A DNA stretch of 64,000 nucleotides from an uncultured Burkholderiales bacterium (lineage in GTDB: Bacteria; Pseudomonadota; Gammaproteobacteria; Burkholderiales; Burkholderiaceae_C), in the NCBI GenBank assembly GCA_943908475.1, contig CALTTG010000018.1:1-64000 (forward strand), written 5' to 3'. Position numbers and translations under genes: made by a program. The notes below the pieces were generated by a model. That model did no database searches, was not told the DNA's origin, and saw nothing but the letters and a program-made list of their open reading frames with translations. Positions 40,667 through 49,260 of this stretch are shown piece by piece. Within the stretch, counting starts at the first letter, position 1. Every line of letters starts with the position of its first letter.

Positions 40667-41212
40667 ATGTCGCTCGCCCACGCCCTGATGACATCGTTGC
40701 TTGAAAAGTCGTCTTCCGGCTACGACCTGGCACGACGATTCGACAAATCCATCGGTTTTTTCTGGCACGCCACGCACCAGCAAATCTACCGGGAACTGGC
40801 CCGCATGGAAGCGGCTGGCTGGATTCACTCGGAAGCCGCCCCCGACGGCGGCAAAACACGCAAACGCATCTACCAGGTCCAAGACGCCGGCCGTCAAGAG
40901 CTGATGCGGTGGATTCAAGAGCCCACCCCGCCCATGGACACGCGAGACGACCTGATGGTCAAGCTGCGCGCCGATGCGGCCTTGGGCCCACAGGGCCTGG
41001 ACCAGGAAATCAAACGCCGCATGGCCTTGCACCGCACCAAGCTGGACGCCTATCGCGCGATCGAAGCACGTGATTTCCCGCCCGACCAGCGCCTGAGCCG
41101 TGAGGCCACGATCCAACACATGATCCTCAAGACCGGCATCATGTACGAACAGGGTTGGGCACAGTGGTGCGAAGATGCCCTGGAGACGCTCCAGCGCATC
41201 GCGCCACGCTGA
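40667..41212 (+). CDS. PadR-family transcriptional regulator
   Basis: The 181-residue protein has a PadR winged helix (MSLAHALMTSLLEKSSSGYDLARRF, here only the first part counts) with ATHQQIYRELARMEAAGWI and GKTRKRIYQVQDAGRQEL, followed by a Vir-type helical C-terminal domain. PadR proteins are usually repressors of the operon next to them. It is divergent from fadH-isomerase and 24 bp upstream of the acetoacetyl-CoA synthetase gene, so it likely controls unsaturated fatty acid and acetoacetate use. The ATG at 40667 gives a nearly leaderless message from the predicted promoter. The inducer is unknown; an acyl-CoA is plausible. Confidence 0.85.
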   Translation: MSLAHALMTSLLEKSSSGYDLARRFDKSIGFFWHATHQQIYRELARMEAAGWIHSEAAPDGGKTRKRIYQVQDAGRQELMRWIQEPTPPMDTRDDLMVKLRADAALGPQGLDQEIKRRMALHRTKLDAYRAIEARDFPPDQRLSREATIQHMILKTGIMYEQGWAQWCEDALETLQRIAPR

Positions 41213-41235
41213 AACGCACCATCCCCCTCCCGCCC

Positions 41236-43254
41236 ATGGCACCCGAACCCCACCGCACCCCCCCCACACCCCTGATCCGCCAGTATCAAACTTGGCTGGA
41301 GGCGCAACATGGCTTGACGTTTGCGCACTACCGCGACCTGTGGCGCTGGTCGGTCACACAGCCCGAAGCGTTCTGGCAGAGCATTTGGGCCTTCGATCAC
41401 TTCGACTCGCCCACGCCCCCCACGGTGGCGCTGGCCAACGCGCACATGCCCGGTGCGCAGTGGTTCCCGGGCACTCACGTGAACTATGCGCAACGGGTGC
41501 TGCGTCACGTCGCCCCCGCTGAGGCCGTCGGAATGCCGGCCATCGTCAGCGACAACGAACGCGGCGAAGCGCGCGAGATGAGCTGGCCCGAACTGAAGCG
41601 GCAAGTCGCCTCGCTCGCCCTCACCTTGCGTGACCTGGGCGTTCAACGGGGTGATCGCGTGGCGGTCTACCTGCCGAACATTCCCGAAACGGTGGTGGCC
41701 TTTCTGGCCTGTGCCAGCGTCGGCGCCATCTGGAGCGTATGCGCGCCCGACATGGGCACCCAGGCCGTGACCGACCGTTTCAAGCAGATCGCGCCCAAAC
41801 TGCTCTTGGCCACCGATGGGGTTTGGTACGCCGGCAAAGCCGTGGACCGGAGCGACACGGTGCAGGCGCTGATGGCCGCGCTGCCCAGTGTGGACACGCT
41901 GATGGTCTTGAACAGCCCTCACGCTCGCCACCCCATCCAAGGCGACCTGAGCTTTACGCAAGCCGTGGCGCGTGACGACACCGCCGTTCACGCCTTCGAG
42001 CCAGAATGGCTGCCCTTTGACCACCCCTTGTGGGTGGTCTACTCCAGCGGCACCACCGGCCTGCCCAAGCCCTTGGTGCATGGTCACGGCGGGGTGATGC
42101 TGATGGCCGCGGCCGGTCGCAAGCACAACGACACGGGGTGCAGCCACTCGCCCGAGCACCTGGGCGAACGCTTCCACTGGTACAGCTCCACCGGCTGGAT
42201 CATGTGGAATGCCCAAATCGCAGGCCTGCTCGATGGCACCACCATCTGTTTGTTCGATGGCAGCCCCGGCGGCAGCAAAGAACACCCCGACTGGGGCGTG
42301 CTGTGGCGCTTTGCCGCCAAACATCGCGTGACCTACTTCGGTGCGGGGGCCGCGTTTTATGCCAACTGCATGAAGGCCGGTTTGCAACTGAGCGACTGTG
42401 GCGATTTGAGCCGCATTCGGGCGCTGGGCTCGACCGGCTCCCCCTTGGCCGAAGAGGTTCAGCGCTGGATGACCGATCAATTCGCGCACACCGGCACCCC
42501 CGACATCTGGTGGAACAACATTTCCGGCGGCACCGATTTTTGTGGCGCCTTCGTCGGCGGGCACCGCGAGCTTCCGATCCAGCCGGGCAAGATGCAATGC
42601 CGCATGCTGGGTTGTGCGGTCGAGGCCTGGAACGAACACGGTCAGGCGGTGATGAACCAAGTGGGTGAACTGGTCTGCAGCCAGCCCCTTCCCTCCATGC
42701 CCTTGTACTTTTGGGGGGATGAGGGGCACGCACGCTACCTCTCGAGCTACTTCGATGTTTACCCCGGCGTGTGGCGCCACGGCGACTGGCTGGAGGTGGG
42801 CGACGACGAGAGTTGCGTGATCTACGGCCGCAGCGATGCCACCATCAACCGGCATGGCCTGCGCATGGGCACCAGCGAACTCTACGCCGCCGTGGAGGCC
42901 TTGCCCGAGGTGCTGGACAGCATGGTCATCGACCTGGAGCACCTGGGGCAGCCCAGTTGCATGGTGATGTTCGTGGTGATGCGTCCGGGCCTGTTGCTGG
43001 ACGATGCCATTCAGACACGCGTCAAAGACGCCATCAAACAGGCACTCTCACCTCGCTTCATCCCCGACCGACTGTTGCAGGCCGAGGAAATCCCACGGAC
43101 CCTGTCGGGCAAAAAGCAGGAAGTCCCCATCAAAAAACTCTTCCTGGGGCAGGCGCTGGAACGTGTGGTGAACCGAGACGCCATGGCCAACCCGGGATGC
43201 CTGGACTGGTATCAGGCGCAGGCCCAAAGTCACTTGAAAGGCATTCAATCCTGA
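41236..43254 (+). CDS. Acetoacetate-CoA ligase
   Basis: The 672-residue ANL-family adenylating enzyme makes acetoacetyl-CoA from acetoacetate, ATP and CoA. The AMP-binding signature is YSSGTTGLPKPLVHGHGG near residue 273, with later motifs LGSTGSPLAEE and the C-terminal catalytic Lys region RTLSGKKQEVPIKKLF. The N-terminal extension (residues 1-80, with WFPGTHVNYAQRVL) is typical of this subfamily. The start at 41236 lacks a strong ribosome site but is close behind the PadR-like gene. Acetoacetyl-CoA can enter thiolysis or PhaB and PHB synthesis (phaCAB at 54857-58911). Its 3' end contains a MetR-type box for the next gene. Confidence 0.92.
   Translation: MAPEPHRTPPTPLIRQYQTWLEAQHGLTFAHYRDLWRWSVTQPEAFWQSIWAFDHFDSPTPPTVALANAHMPGAQWFPGTHVNYAQRVLRHVAPAEAVGMPAIVSDNERGEAREMSWPELKRQVASLALTLRDLGVQRGDRVAVYLPNIPETVVAFLACASVGAIWSVCAPDMGTQAVTDRFKQIAPKLLLATDGVWYAGKAVDRSDTVQALMAALPSVDTLMVLNSPHARHPIQGDLSFTQAVARDDTAVHAFEPEWLPFDHPLWVVYSSGTTGLPKPLVHGHGGVMLMAAAGRKHNDTGCSHSPEHLGERFHWYSSTGWIMWNAQIAGLLDGTTICLFDGSPGGSKEHPDWGVLWRFAAKHRVTYFGAGAAFYANCMKAGLQLSDCGDLSRIRALGSTGSPLAEEVQRWMTDQFAHTGTPDIWWNNISGGTDFCGAFVGGHRELPIQPGKMQCRMLGCAVEAWNEHGQAVMNQVGELVCSQPLPSMPLYFWGDEGHARYLSSYFDVYPGVWRHGDWLEVGDDESCVIYGRSDATINRHGLRMGTSELYAAVEALPEVLDSMVIDLEHLGQPSCMVMFVVMRPGLLLDDAIQTRVKDAIKQALSPRFIPDRLLQAEEIPRTLSGKKQEVPIKKLFLGQALERVVNRDAMANPGCLDWYQAQAQSHLKGIQS
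43235..43247. promoter_or_regulatory. MetR-type box upstream of metR
   Basis: TGAAAGGCATTCA is an exact TGAA-N5-TTCA match inside the last codons of the acetoacetate-CoA ligase gene, 34 bp before the metR start. A CATAAAAT element (43268-43275) follows as a probable -10, leaving almost no leader. Confidence 0.6.
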
Positions 43255-43281
43255 GTCGATGGCCATGCATAAAATTCACGC

Positions 43282-44193
43282 ATGCTCGAACTCAGACACC
43301 TGCGATCGCTGATCGCCATCGCCGACACCGGCAAGCTGGCCTCGGCGGCCGAACGTGTGCACCTCACGCAGTCGGCCCTGTCGCACCAGATCAAGGCGCT
43401 GGAATCCCACCACGACATCACCCTGTTTGAACGAACCCGTCAAGGACTGAGGTTCACTCCCGCCGGGCAACGGCTGCTGGCCCTGGCCCGCGACGTGGTG
43501 GCCCAAGTGAGCGAGGCCGAGCGGGACCTGATCAGACTGCAAGGTGACACGCGGGGCGAATTGCGCATTGCACTCGAATGCCACACCTGCTTCGACTGGC
43601 TCATGCCCGTGATGGATGAGTTTCGCCGACGCTGGCCCGAGGTCGAGGTGGACCTGGTGGCCGGCTTTCATGCCGATCCGATGAGCCTGCTCAAGGACCA
43701 GAAAGCCGACTTGGTGATCGGCTCGCGGCCGCGCAGCACCCGGGCATGGTCGGTGGCCCCGCTGTTCCGGTTCGAGATCTTGGCGGTCATGGCCAACGAG
43801 CACCGACTGGTCAACAAACGACGCCTGCTGGCCGCAGATTTCGAGGGAGAGACCTTGATCACCTACCCCGTGCCCGATGAGCGAATTGACCTGATCCGGG
43901 AAGTGCTCCAACCGGCTCAGGTGAAACTGCCACGGCGAACGGCAGAACTCACGGTGGCCATCTTGCAATTGGTGGCCAGCCGCCGAGGTGTGGCCGCCCT
44001 GCCCAACTGGGGGGTGAAAAACTATGTCGATCACGACTACGTCGTGGCCCGACGCATTGGCCCCGCCGGCCTGTGGAGCGAGTTGCACGCCGTGGCGCCC
44101 CATTCGCTGGCCAGCCGCCCCTACCTGCAGGATTTCATCCAGATCGTGCGCGACACCTGCAGCCAGCAACTCCAGGGCATTGAACTGCTCTGA
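43282..44193 (+). CDS. metR: LysR-type regulator MetR
   Basis: The 303-residue protein starts MLELRHLRSLIAIADTGKLA, with a LysR helix-turn-helix (LTQSALSHQIKALE). The effector domain contains LRIALECHTCFDWLMPVMDE, GETLITYPVPDERID and GVAALPNWGV. These match my recollection of E. coli MetR (for example LRIAIECHSC, LLIYPV and AALPHW). MetR activates metE using homocysteine as co-effector. It is not next to metE as in enterobacteria, but both have exact MetR-type boxes. The assignment as MetR rather than a generic LysR regulator is good but not certain. Confidence 0.85.
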   Translation: MLELRHLRSLIAIADTGKLASAAERVHLTQSALSHQIKALESHHDITLFERTRQGLRFTPAGQRLLALARDVVAQVSEAERDLIRLQGDTRGELRIALECHTCFDWLMPVMDEFRRRWPEVEVDLVAGFHADPMSLLKDQKADLVIGSRPRSTRAWSVAPLFRFEILAVMANEHRLVNKRRLLAADFEGETLITYPVPDERIDLIREVLQPAQVKLPRRTAELTVAILQLVASRRGVAALPNWGVKNYVDHDYVVARRIGPAGLWSELHAVAPHSLASRPYLQDFIQIVRDTCSQQLQGIELL

Positions 44194-44202
44194 GGGCTTG
44201 CC

Positions 44203-44886
44203 TCAGCCCATCACCACCGGGCCACCCTTGGCGATGGCCCGCTGGTAGGCCGGACGCGCCACCATGCGGTCGCGATACGCCTTCACATGCGGGTAGCGCG
44301 AGGCGTCGTTGCCACGGGCCAGCAAGGCCTCGACGGCGAAGCTCATTTGAAAATCAGCCAGGGTGATGCGATCGCCCGCAAACCAGGTGTGACGCGCCAA
44401 GTGGTCGTCCATGAAGGCCAGGCTGCTCTGCAAGTTGGGGTCAATCAACTGCTGCTGCACGCGCTGGCACAACTCACGCGCGATGGGGCGAATGAAAAAC
44501 GGCATCGGCTGAGTGGGAATGGTCATGAACACCAGTTTCATCACCGCCCAGTTCATGAGCGAGCCTTCGGCGAAATGCATCCAAAACCGAAGCTGGTGGT
44601 GTTCGGGGGATCCGGGTTGGGCCAACAGCTGCGACACATCACCTTGCCCGGAGCCATGCCGCTCGACGATGTATTCGAGAATCGGGGCCGACTCGGCCAC
44701 CACCAAGCCGTCTTCCGTGACCACCGGCGATTTGCCCAAGGGGTGAACCTGCTTGAGTTCGGGTGGCGCCAACCGAGTCTTGGGGTGGCGCTGGTACCGC
44801 TTGAGCTCGTAAGGCACGCCCAGCTCTTCCAGCAACCACAAGATGCGTTGCGAGCGCGAGGTTTCAAGGTGATGAACAGTGATCAT
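44203..44886 (-). CDS. Glutathione S-transferase family protein
   Basis: The 227-residue protein starts MITVHHLETSRSQRILWLLE. The N-domain contains the catalytic-type Ser in SRSQRILW, the cis-Pro loop GKSPVVTEDG and the glutathione-binding ESAPILEYIVERHG. The C-domain is helical, with FAGDRITLADFQM as the N-capping box region. It resembles the fungal/bacterial GstB-like group. It is convergent with metR and follows the SDR gene by 27 bp on the same strand, so the two may be co-transcribed. Confidence 0.88.
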   Translation of the reverse strand: MITVHHLETSRSQRILWLLEELGVPYELKRYQRHPKTRLAPPELKQVHPLGKSPVVTEDGLVVAESAPILEYIVERHGSGQGDVSQLLAQPGSPEHHQLRFWMHFAEGSLMNWAVMKLVFMTIPTQPMPFFIRPIARELCQRVQQQLIDPNLQSSLAFMDDHLARHTWFAGDRITLADFQMSFAVEALLARGNDASRYPHVKAYRDRMVARPAYQRAIAKGGPVVMG

Positions 44887-44913
44887 GGCGACAGAAGTTG
44901 ATGCCAGAGGCGG

Positions 44914-45699
44914 TCAAACAGGTTTGAATGCCAAGGCGACAATGTGGCGAAGCAACCACCGGGGCGTGAACCGGGTGGACCACACGCCCAACTTGTTGAC
45001 CAGGCCCGGCACGATGATGGCCTGACCGCGCATCATGGCGTCCACCGCTTGAGCGGCCACCCCCGCCGCAGACGCAAACGGGATGCGATCGGCCAGAGAA
45101 ATGTGATGCTTCTTCGAGGCCACCTGCACGAACTCGCTTTCGGTGGGGCCTGGGCACAAGGCCGTGACCGAAATGCCCAAGGGTTGAAGCTCGTGATGCA
45201 GCGCCTCGCTGTAGGAGAGCACATACGCCTTGCTGGCAAAGTACACCGCCATGCCGGGGCCGGGCTGGAAAGCGGCCGTGGACGCCACATTCAAAATGCG
45301 GCCTGCACCCTTGGCTTTCATGGCCGGCAACAGCGCATGCGTCAAGGCCGTCAGCGCGGTGATGTTCAGGTCGATCATGCGCTGCTCGTCGGCCCAGGCA
45401 TTGTGGATGTGGTGCCCGATCAGGCCCAAGCCCGCATTGTTGACGAGCACATCAGGGCGTGCCCCCGCCTGCGCCAGTTCATCGACCAGGGCCGACACCC
45501 CATCGGGTGCGGTCAGGTCATGCGGCATCACGTGGCAGCAAACGCCATGGGTCTGCGTCAAGCGCTGGGCCAGCGCCCTCAAGGCCGGCTCACGCCGGGC
45601 CACCAGCACCAGGTCGTGACCGCGCTGTGCCAGTTGTTGCGCAATCTCTGCGCCGATCCCGGACGACGCACCGGTCACCAAGGCCAAAGGTCTCGCCAT
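44914..45699 (-). CDS. Short-chain dehydrogenase/reductase (DltE-like)
   Basis: The 261-residue SDR has the cofactor loop ALVTGASSGIGAEIAQQLA, the NNAG motif (VLVNNAGLGLIG), catalytic Ser in NVASTAAFQPG, and Tyr-Lys in VYFASKAYVLSYSEAL. Arg-containing VARREPAL after strand 2 suggests NADP(H). The start at 45699 is preferred because AAGGGG lies six bases before it. The substrate is unknown. It shares strand and close spacing with the GST gene downstream and follows the efflux operon by about 58 bp. Confidence 0.87.
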   Translation of the reverse strand: MARPLALVTGASSGIGAEIAQQLAQRGHDLVLVARREPALRALAQRLTQTHGVCCHVMPHDLTAPDGVSALVDELAQAGARPDVLVNNAGLGLIGHHIHNAWADEQRMIDLNITALTALTHALLPAMKAKGAGRILNVASTAAFQPGPGMAVYFASKAYVLSYSEALHHELQPLGISVTALCPGPTESEFVQVASKKHHISLADRIPFASAAGVAAQAVDAMMRGQAIIVPGLVNKLGVWSTRFTPRWLLRHIVALAFKPV

Positions 45700-45757
45700 G
45701 TTCATCCCCTTGAGTCAATGATCTGCCGCCAGCGGCAGCGAGATTGTGGGGGAGAAA

Positions 45758-47203
45758 TCAGCGGCTCTGACTGGCGTCCGACACAGGAACTCGCCCCCCG
45801 AGGGACTGAACCAGACCCACGTAGTTGCTCAACTGGCCGTAACGGGCATCGGCCAGGGCCAGCTCGGCCGCCCGGCGAGACTCTTGCGCGTCCAGCCAAG
45901 ACTTCAACGGCTCGGCACCCGCACGGTAGCGTGCCTCGGTCAAGCGCTCCACCTGCAAGGCCTGTTGCAGCCGGGTGTCGAGCGCCTGGGTTTGCAGGCG
46001 CAACTGTCGCTGCGCCGACAAGCCCTGGTCCACATCGGCCAGGGCCTGGTAGAGCACTTTACGGAACCCCAACACGCTGGCGTCGGCCTCGGCTTGCGAG
46101 ATTGCCACGTTGCGCTTCATGTCGTTGAACTGCAGGAAGGGCAACACGAGCGCCGCCCCCAGGGTGCCCACGGGGTCCCTCAACACCTGACTGAGCGACT
46201 CGCTGCTGCCGCCCACCGAACCCGTCAGCGTCAAGTTGGGGTAGTAGCTGGTGCGGGTGACGTCAACGCCCGCAAAGCTTTCGCGCAGGCGGTATTCGGC
46301 CGCGCGCACATCGGGACGACGGGCCAGCACCTCGGCAGGCACGCCAGCCGCAATGTCAGGCCAAGCCTGAGAGGGCCAACGAGGTGCTGCGGGCAACTGG
46401 GCGGTCTGGGTGGGGCCATCGAGCAAGAGCGCCAGCGCCTGGCGCGCCTCGACACGGGTCTGGGTCAGCTGGGCCAGCGCCGCCTCCTGGGCGGAAACCG
46501 CTTGCTGGGCTTGGGCTTGCTCGAGGCCCGAAACGCTGCCCGCTTTGTACTGTGCGCCCACCAGGGTTTGTGTCTTTCGCGCGTAAGCCAGGCTCTGTTC
46601 GGCCGACGCCACGCGCAAATCCAGATAAGCCAGCTGCCAGTACAAGCGTGCCGTGGTGGCCGCGAGGGACAGGGCCAAGGCCTGTCGATCGGCCTCGGTG
46701 GCTTTGGCCTCCCAGACTTTCAGGTCGCGGGTGGCCGACAGACGGCCCCAGAAGTCCAGCTCCCAACTGGCGGTCAATGCGGCGCTGCTGCTGCGCGTGG
46801 TGGCGCCGCCATCCAGCAAGCGCGAGGCCTGCGTGCCCACTCGGGCGCTCACCGAAGGCAAGCGATCCGACTCGGCCAGATCGGCACGCAAACGGGCTTG
46901 CTGCACACGCAGGGCCGAGGTGGCGAGGTCCAGGTTCTCCCGCATCACACGGGCCATGAGCTCATTGAGCGTCGCATCGTCGAACGCTTCCCACCAGGCG
47001 CCGTCAAGGGACAAGGTCGGCGCGCCAGAGCCGGTGGAGTGGGCCACCTGCGGGTCGACGTGTTGCCAACGTGCAGGCACCGTGCCCCCCGCCTCAGACG
47101 GCAGTTGGGTGCCCGCAGGCTGAGACGCGCAACCTGCCAGCATCGAAGCGGCCAGGGCGGCCGCGAGCAGCACGGGGGACATCGGTTTGCGGGTGGCAGG
47201 CAT
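45758..47203 (-). CDS. Outer membrane efflux lipoprotein (NodT/OprM family)
   Basis: The 481-residue TolC-like protein begins MPATRKPMSPVLLAAALAAS and has a lipobox LAGC with Cys25, so it is a lipid-anchored outer membrane factor. Two repeats of the family are visible, including LARRPDVRAAEYRLRESFAGV in the first and AEARYRAGAEPLKSWLDAQ-type sequence (here LTEARYRAGAEPLKSW) in the second. The start at 47203 has GGAG six bases upstream. It lies 53 bp after macB and completes a MacA-MacB-outer membrane factor tripartite pump. Confidence 0.92.
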   Translation of the reverse strand: MPATRKPMSPVLLAAALAASMLAGCASQPAGTQLPSEAGGTVPARWQHVDPQVAHSTGSGAPTLSLDGAWWEAFDDATLNELMARVMRENLDLATSALRVQQARLRADLAESDRLPSVSARVGTQASRLLDGGATTRSSSAALTASWELDFWGRLSATRDLKVWEAKATEADRQALALSLAATTARLYWQLAYLDLRVASAEQSLAYARKTQTLVGAQYKAGSVSGLEQAQAQQAVSAQEAALAQLTQTRVEARQALALLLDGPTQTAQLPAAPRWPSQAWPDIAAGVPAEVLARRPDVRAAEYRLRESFAGVDVTRTSYYPNLTLTGSVGGSSESLSQVLRDPVGTLGAALVLPFLQFNDMKRNVAISQAEADASVLGFRKVLYQALADVDQGLSAQRQLRLQTQALDTRLQQALQVERLTEARYRAGAEPLKSWLDAQESRRAAELALADARYGQLSNYVGLVQSLGGRVPVSDASQSR

Positions 47204-47256
47204 CCAAGCTCCAGGGAGGTGTTCGTTCAAAGAAGTGTGCATCATGGACCAGACCG

Positions 47257-49260
47257 TCAGGGGCGAGACAAGGCGTCCACGGGATCCAGCCGGGCGGCGT
47301 TGCGTGCCGGCAAAAAGCCAAAGACCACGCCGATCAGGCTGGAGACGCCAAACGCCGTCAGGATGGAGGTGGTCGAGTAAATCATCCGGAACGATCCGCC
47401 GATGTAATCGAAGACCATGCCAATGCCCAGGGCCAACGCGATGCCAAGGATGCCACCCAACAGGCACACCAGCACCGCCTCGATGAGGAACTGTTGCAGG
47501 ATGTCCCCTTGTCGGGCCCCCACGGCCATGCGCACCCCGATTTCCTGCGTGCGCTCGGTCACCGACACCAGCATGATGTTCATGACACCGATGCCGCCGA
47601 CGATGAGCGAAATCACGGCGATCGAGGAGATCAGCAAGGTCATGGTCTGCATGGTGCTCTCCATGGTCTGGCGAATGCTGTCGCTGTTGCGGGCAAAGAA
47701 ATCCTTGCTGCCATGACGCTGCGTCAACAGGGCCGTGATGCCCTGCTCCGCGGCCACGGCCGAGACATCGTCCTTGATGCGCACAGTGATGCTGCGCAGC
47801 GAGCTGGTGCCGATCAAGCGGCGCATGGCCGTGGTGTAAGGCACCCACACGTTGAGGTTGTCGCCGAAGCTGAACGCATTGTTCTGCGGCTGCGTCACCC
47901 CCACCACGCGAACCGGCAGGCGCCCCAGGAAAATGACCTGGCCGATGGGGTCTTCATCCGGCTGAAACAAGGCCGCCCGGGTGGCGGGGTCGATCACCGC
48001 TTCCTGGGCCAATCGCCGGACCGCTTCCCGGTCAAAGCTGATGCCCCGGTCCATGGTGTAGCCCTTGACCTGGAAAAACTGCTCGCCCACACCGCTGATG
48101 TTGGCCGTGGCCTCTGTGTTGCCCCGTCGAAGGGTGACACTGGTGCTCACCCCTGGGGTCACGCTGTCCACATAGGGCAATTGCTCCAGCACCCGGGCGT
48201 CGGCCGGCACCATGGTGCGAATGCGGCTGGCCATGCGGTCGCCAAAATTTTTGCCTGGGAAGAAGTCGATGGTGTTGGTGCCCATCGCGCTGATGTCGGC
48301 CAACACGCGTTGCCGCGACCCCTCGCCCAGCGCCACCATGGACACCACCGAGGCAATGCCGATGATGATGCCCAGCATGGTCAACAGGGTGCGAAGCCGG
48401 TGCCCCGCCATTGCCCGCAAGGCCATGGTGAACGCCTCGGTCAGGCGCCCCCACTGTGACGACCAGCGGCCCCAAGCGGTGGCTCGGGCTCCTCCGCCCG
48501 CCAATGCACGACTCACGGTGGCCGGTGGCGGCATCCCTTCGGCCACGTCAGACCCATCGCGGAACCGGTCGGACACGATCTGACCGTCGCTGATTTCGAT
48601 GATGCGCTGGGCATGCTGCGCCACCTGAGGGTCGTGCGTGACCAAGATGACGGTGTGGCCCTCGGCGTGCAGCTCTTTGAGGATCTTGATGACCTCCTGA
48701 CCCGAGGCGGTGTCCAGCGCACCCGTGGGCTCGTCGGCCAAGATGACATCGCCGCCATTGACCAGCGCACGCGCGATGCTGACGCGCTGCTGTTGCCCCC
48801 CCGACAGCTGACCTGGCCGGTTGTTCAGTCGTTCGCCCAAGCCCAGCCGCGTGAGCAGCGCCTGGGTGCGCGCCCGACGCTCCTCCCTGCCCTTGCCCGC
48901 ATAAATGGCAGGAATCTCTGCGTTACCGACGGCCGACAGGTCACCGAGCAGGTGATAACGCTGAAAAATGAACCCGAAGTGCTCACGGCGCAACGTCGCC
49001 AGTTCATCGGGTTCGAGCGATCCGGTGAATTGGCCGGCCACGCAATAGTCGCCACGAGACGGTCGATCCAGGCACCCCAAGATGTTCATCAAGGTCGATT
49101 TGCCCGACCCGGATGCCCCAATGATGGCCACCATTTCGCCGGCCTGGATGCTCAGGTTGACCCCCTTGAGCACGGCGACCACGCCGTCACCCGAGGGGTA
49201 CTCGCGCCAGATGTCCCGCACCTGCAGCAATGGCTGTCCCATGGGGTCGCGCGCCTGCAT
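47257..49260 (-). CDS. macB: MacB-type ABC transporter (ATPase-permease fusion)
   Basis: The 667-residue protein combines an N-terminal ABC domain with Walker A GASGSGKST, signature LSGGQQQRVSIARAL and Walker B VILADEPTGALD. A C-terminal MacB permease follows, with one helix near residue 290, a large periplasmic domain, and three helices in the last 130 residues. MacB is mechanotransmissive and drives efflux of antibiotics, peptides or siderophores through a TolC-type channel. The start at 49260 overlaps the macA stop in TGATG, implying coupling. The substrate is unknown. Confidence 0.95.
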   Translation of the reverse strand: MQARDPMGQPLLQVRDIWREYPSGDGVVAVLKGVNLSIQAGEMVAIIGASGSGKSTLMNILGCLDRPSRGDYCVAGQFTGSLEPDELATLRREHFGFIFQRYHLLGDLSAVGNAEIPAIYAGKGREERRARTQALLTRLGLGERLNNRPGQLSGGQQQRVSIARALVNGGDVILADEPTGALDTASGQEVIKILKELHAEGHTVILVTHDPQVAQHAQRIIEISDGQIVSDRFRDGSDVAEGMPPPATVSRALAGGGARATAWGRWSSQWGRLTEAFTMALRAMAGHRLRTLLTMLGIIIGIASVVSMVALGEGSRQRVLADISAMGTNTIDFFPGKNFGDRMASRIRTMVPADARVLEQLPYVDSVTPGVSTSVTLRRGNTEATANISGVGEQFFQVKGYTMDRGISFDREAVRRLAQEAVIDPATRAALFQPDEDPIGQVIFLGRLPVRVVGVTQPQNNAFSFGDNLNVWVPYTTAMRRLIGTSSLRSITVRIKDDVSAVAAEQGITALLTQRHGSKDFFARNSDSIRQTMESTMQTMTLLISSIAVISLIVGGIGVMNIMLVSVTERTQEIGVRMAVGARQGDILQQFLIEAVLVCLLGGILGIALALGIGMVFDYIGGSFRMIYSTTSILTAFGVSSLIGVVFGFLPARNAARLDPVDALSRP

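Noticed and set aside
37959..40688. A 909-codon open frame antisense to fadH, and similar long antisense frames elsewhere
   Set aside because: High GC content removes stop codons on the opposite strand. The encoded sequence is His/Gly/Val-rich and unlike any protein, and the fadH and crotonase products on the other strand are clear.
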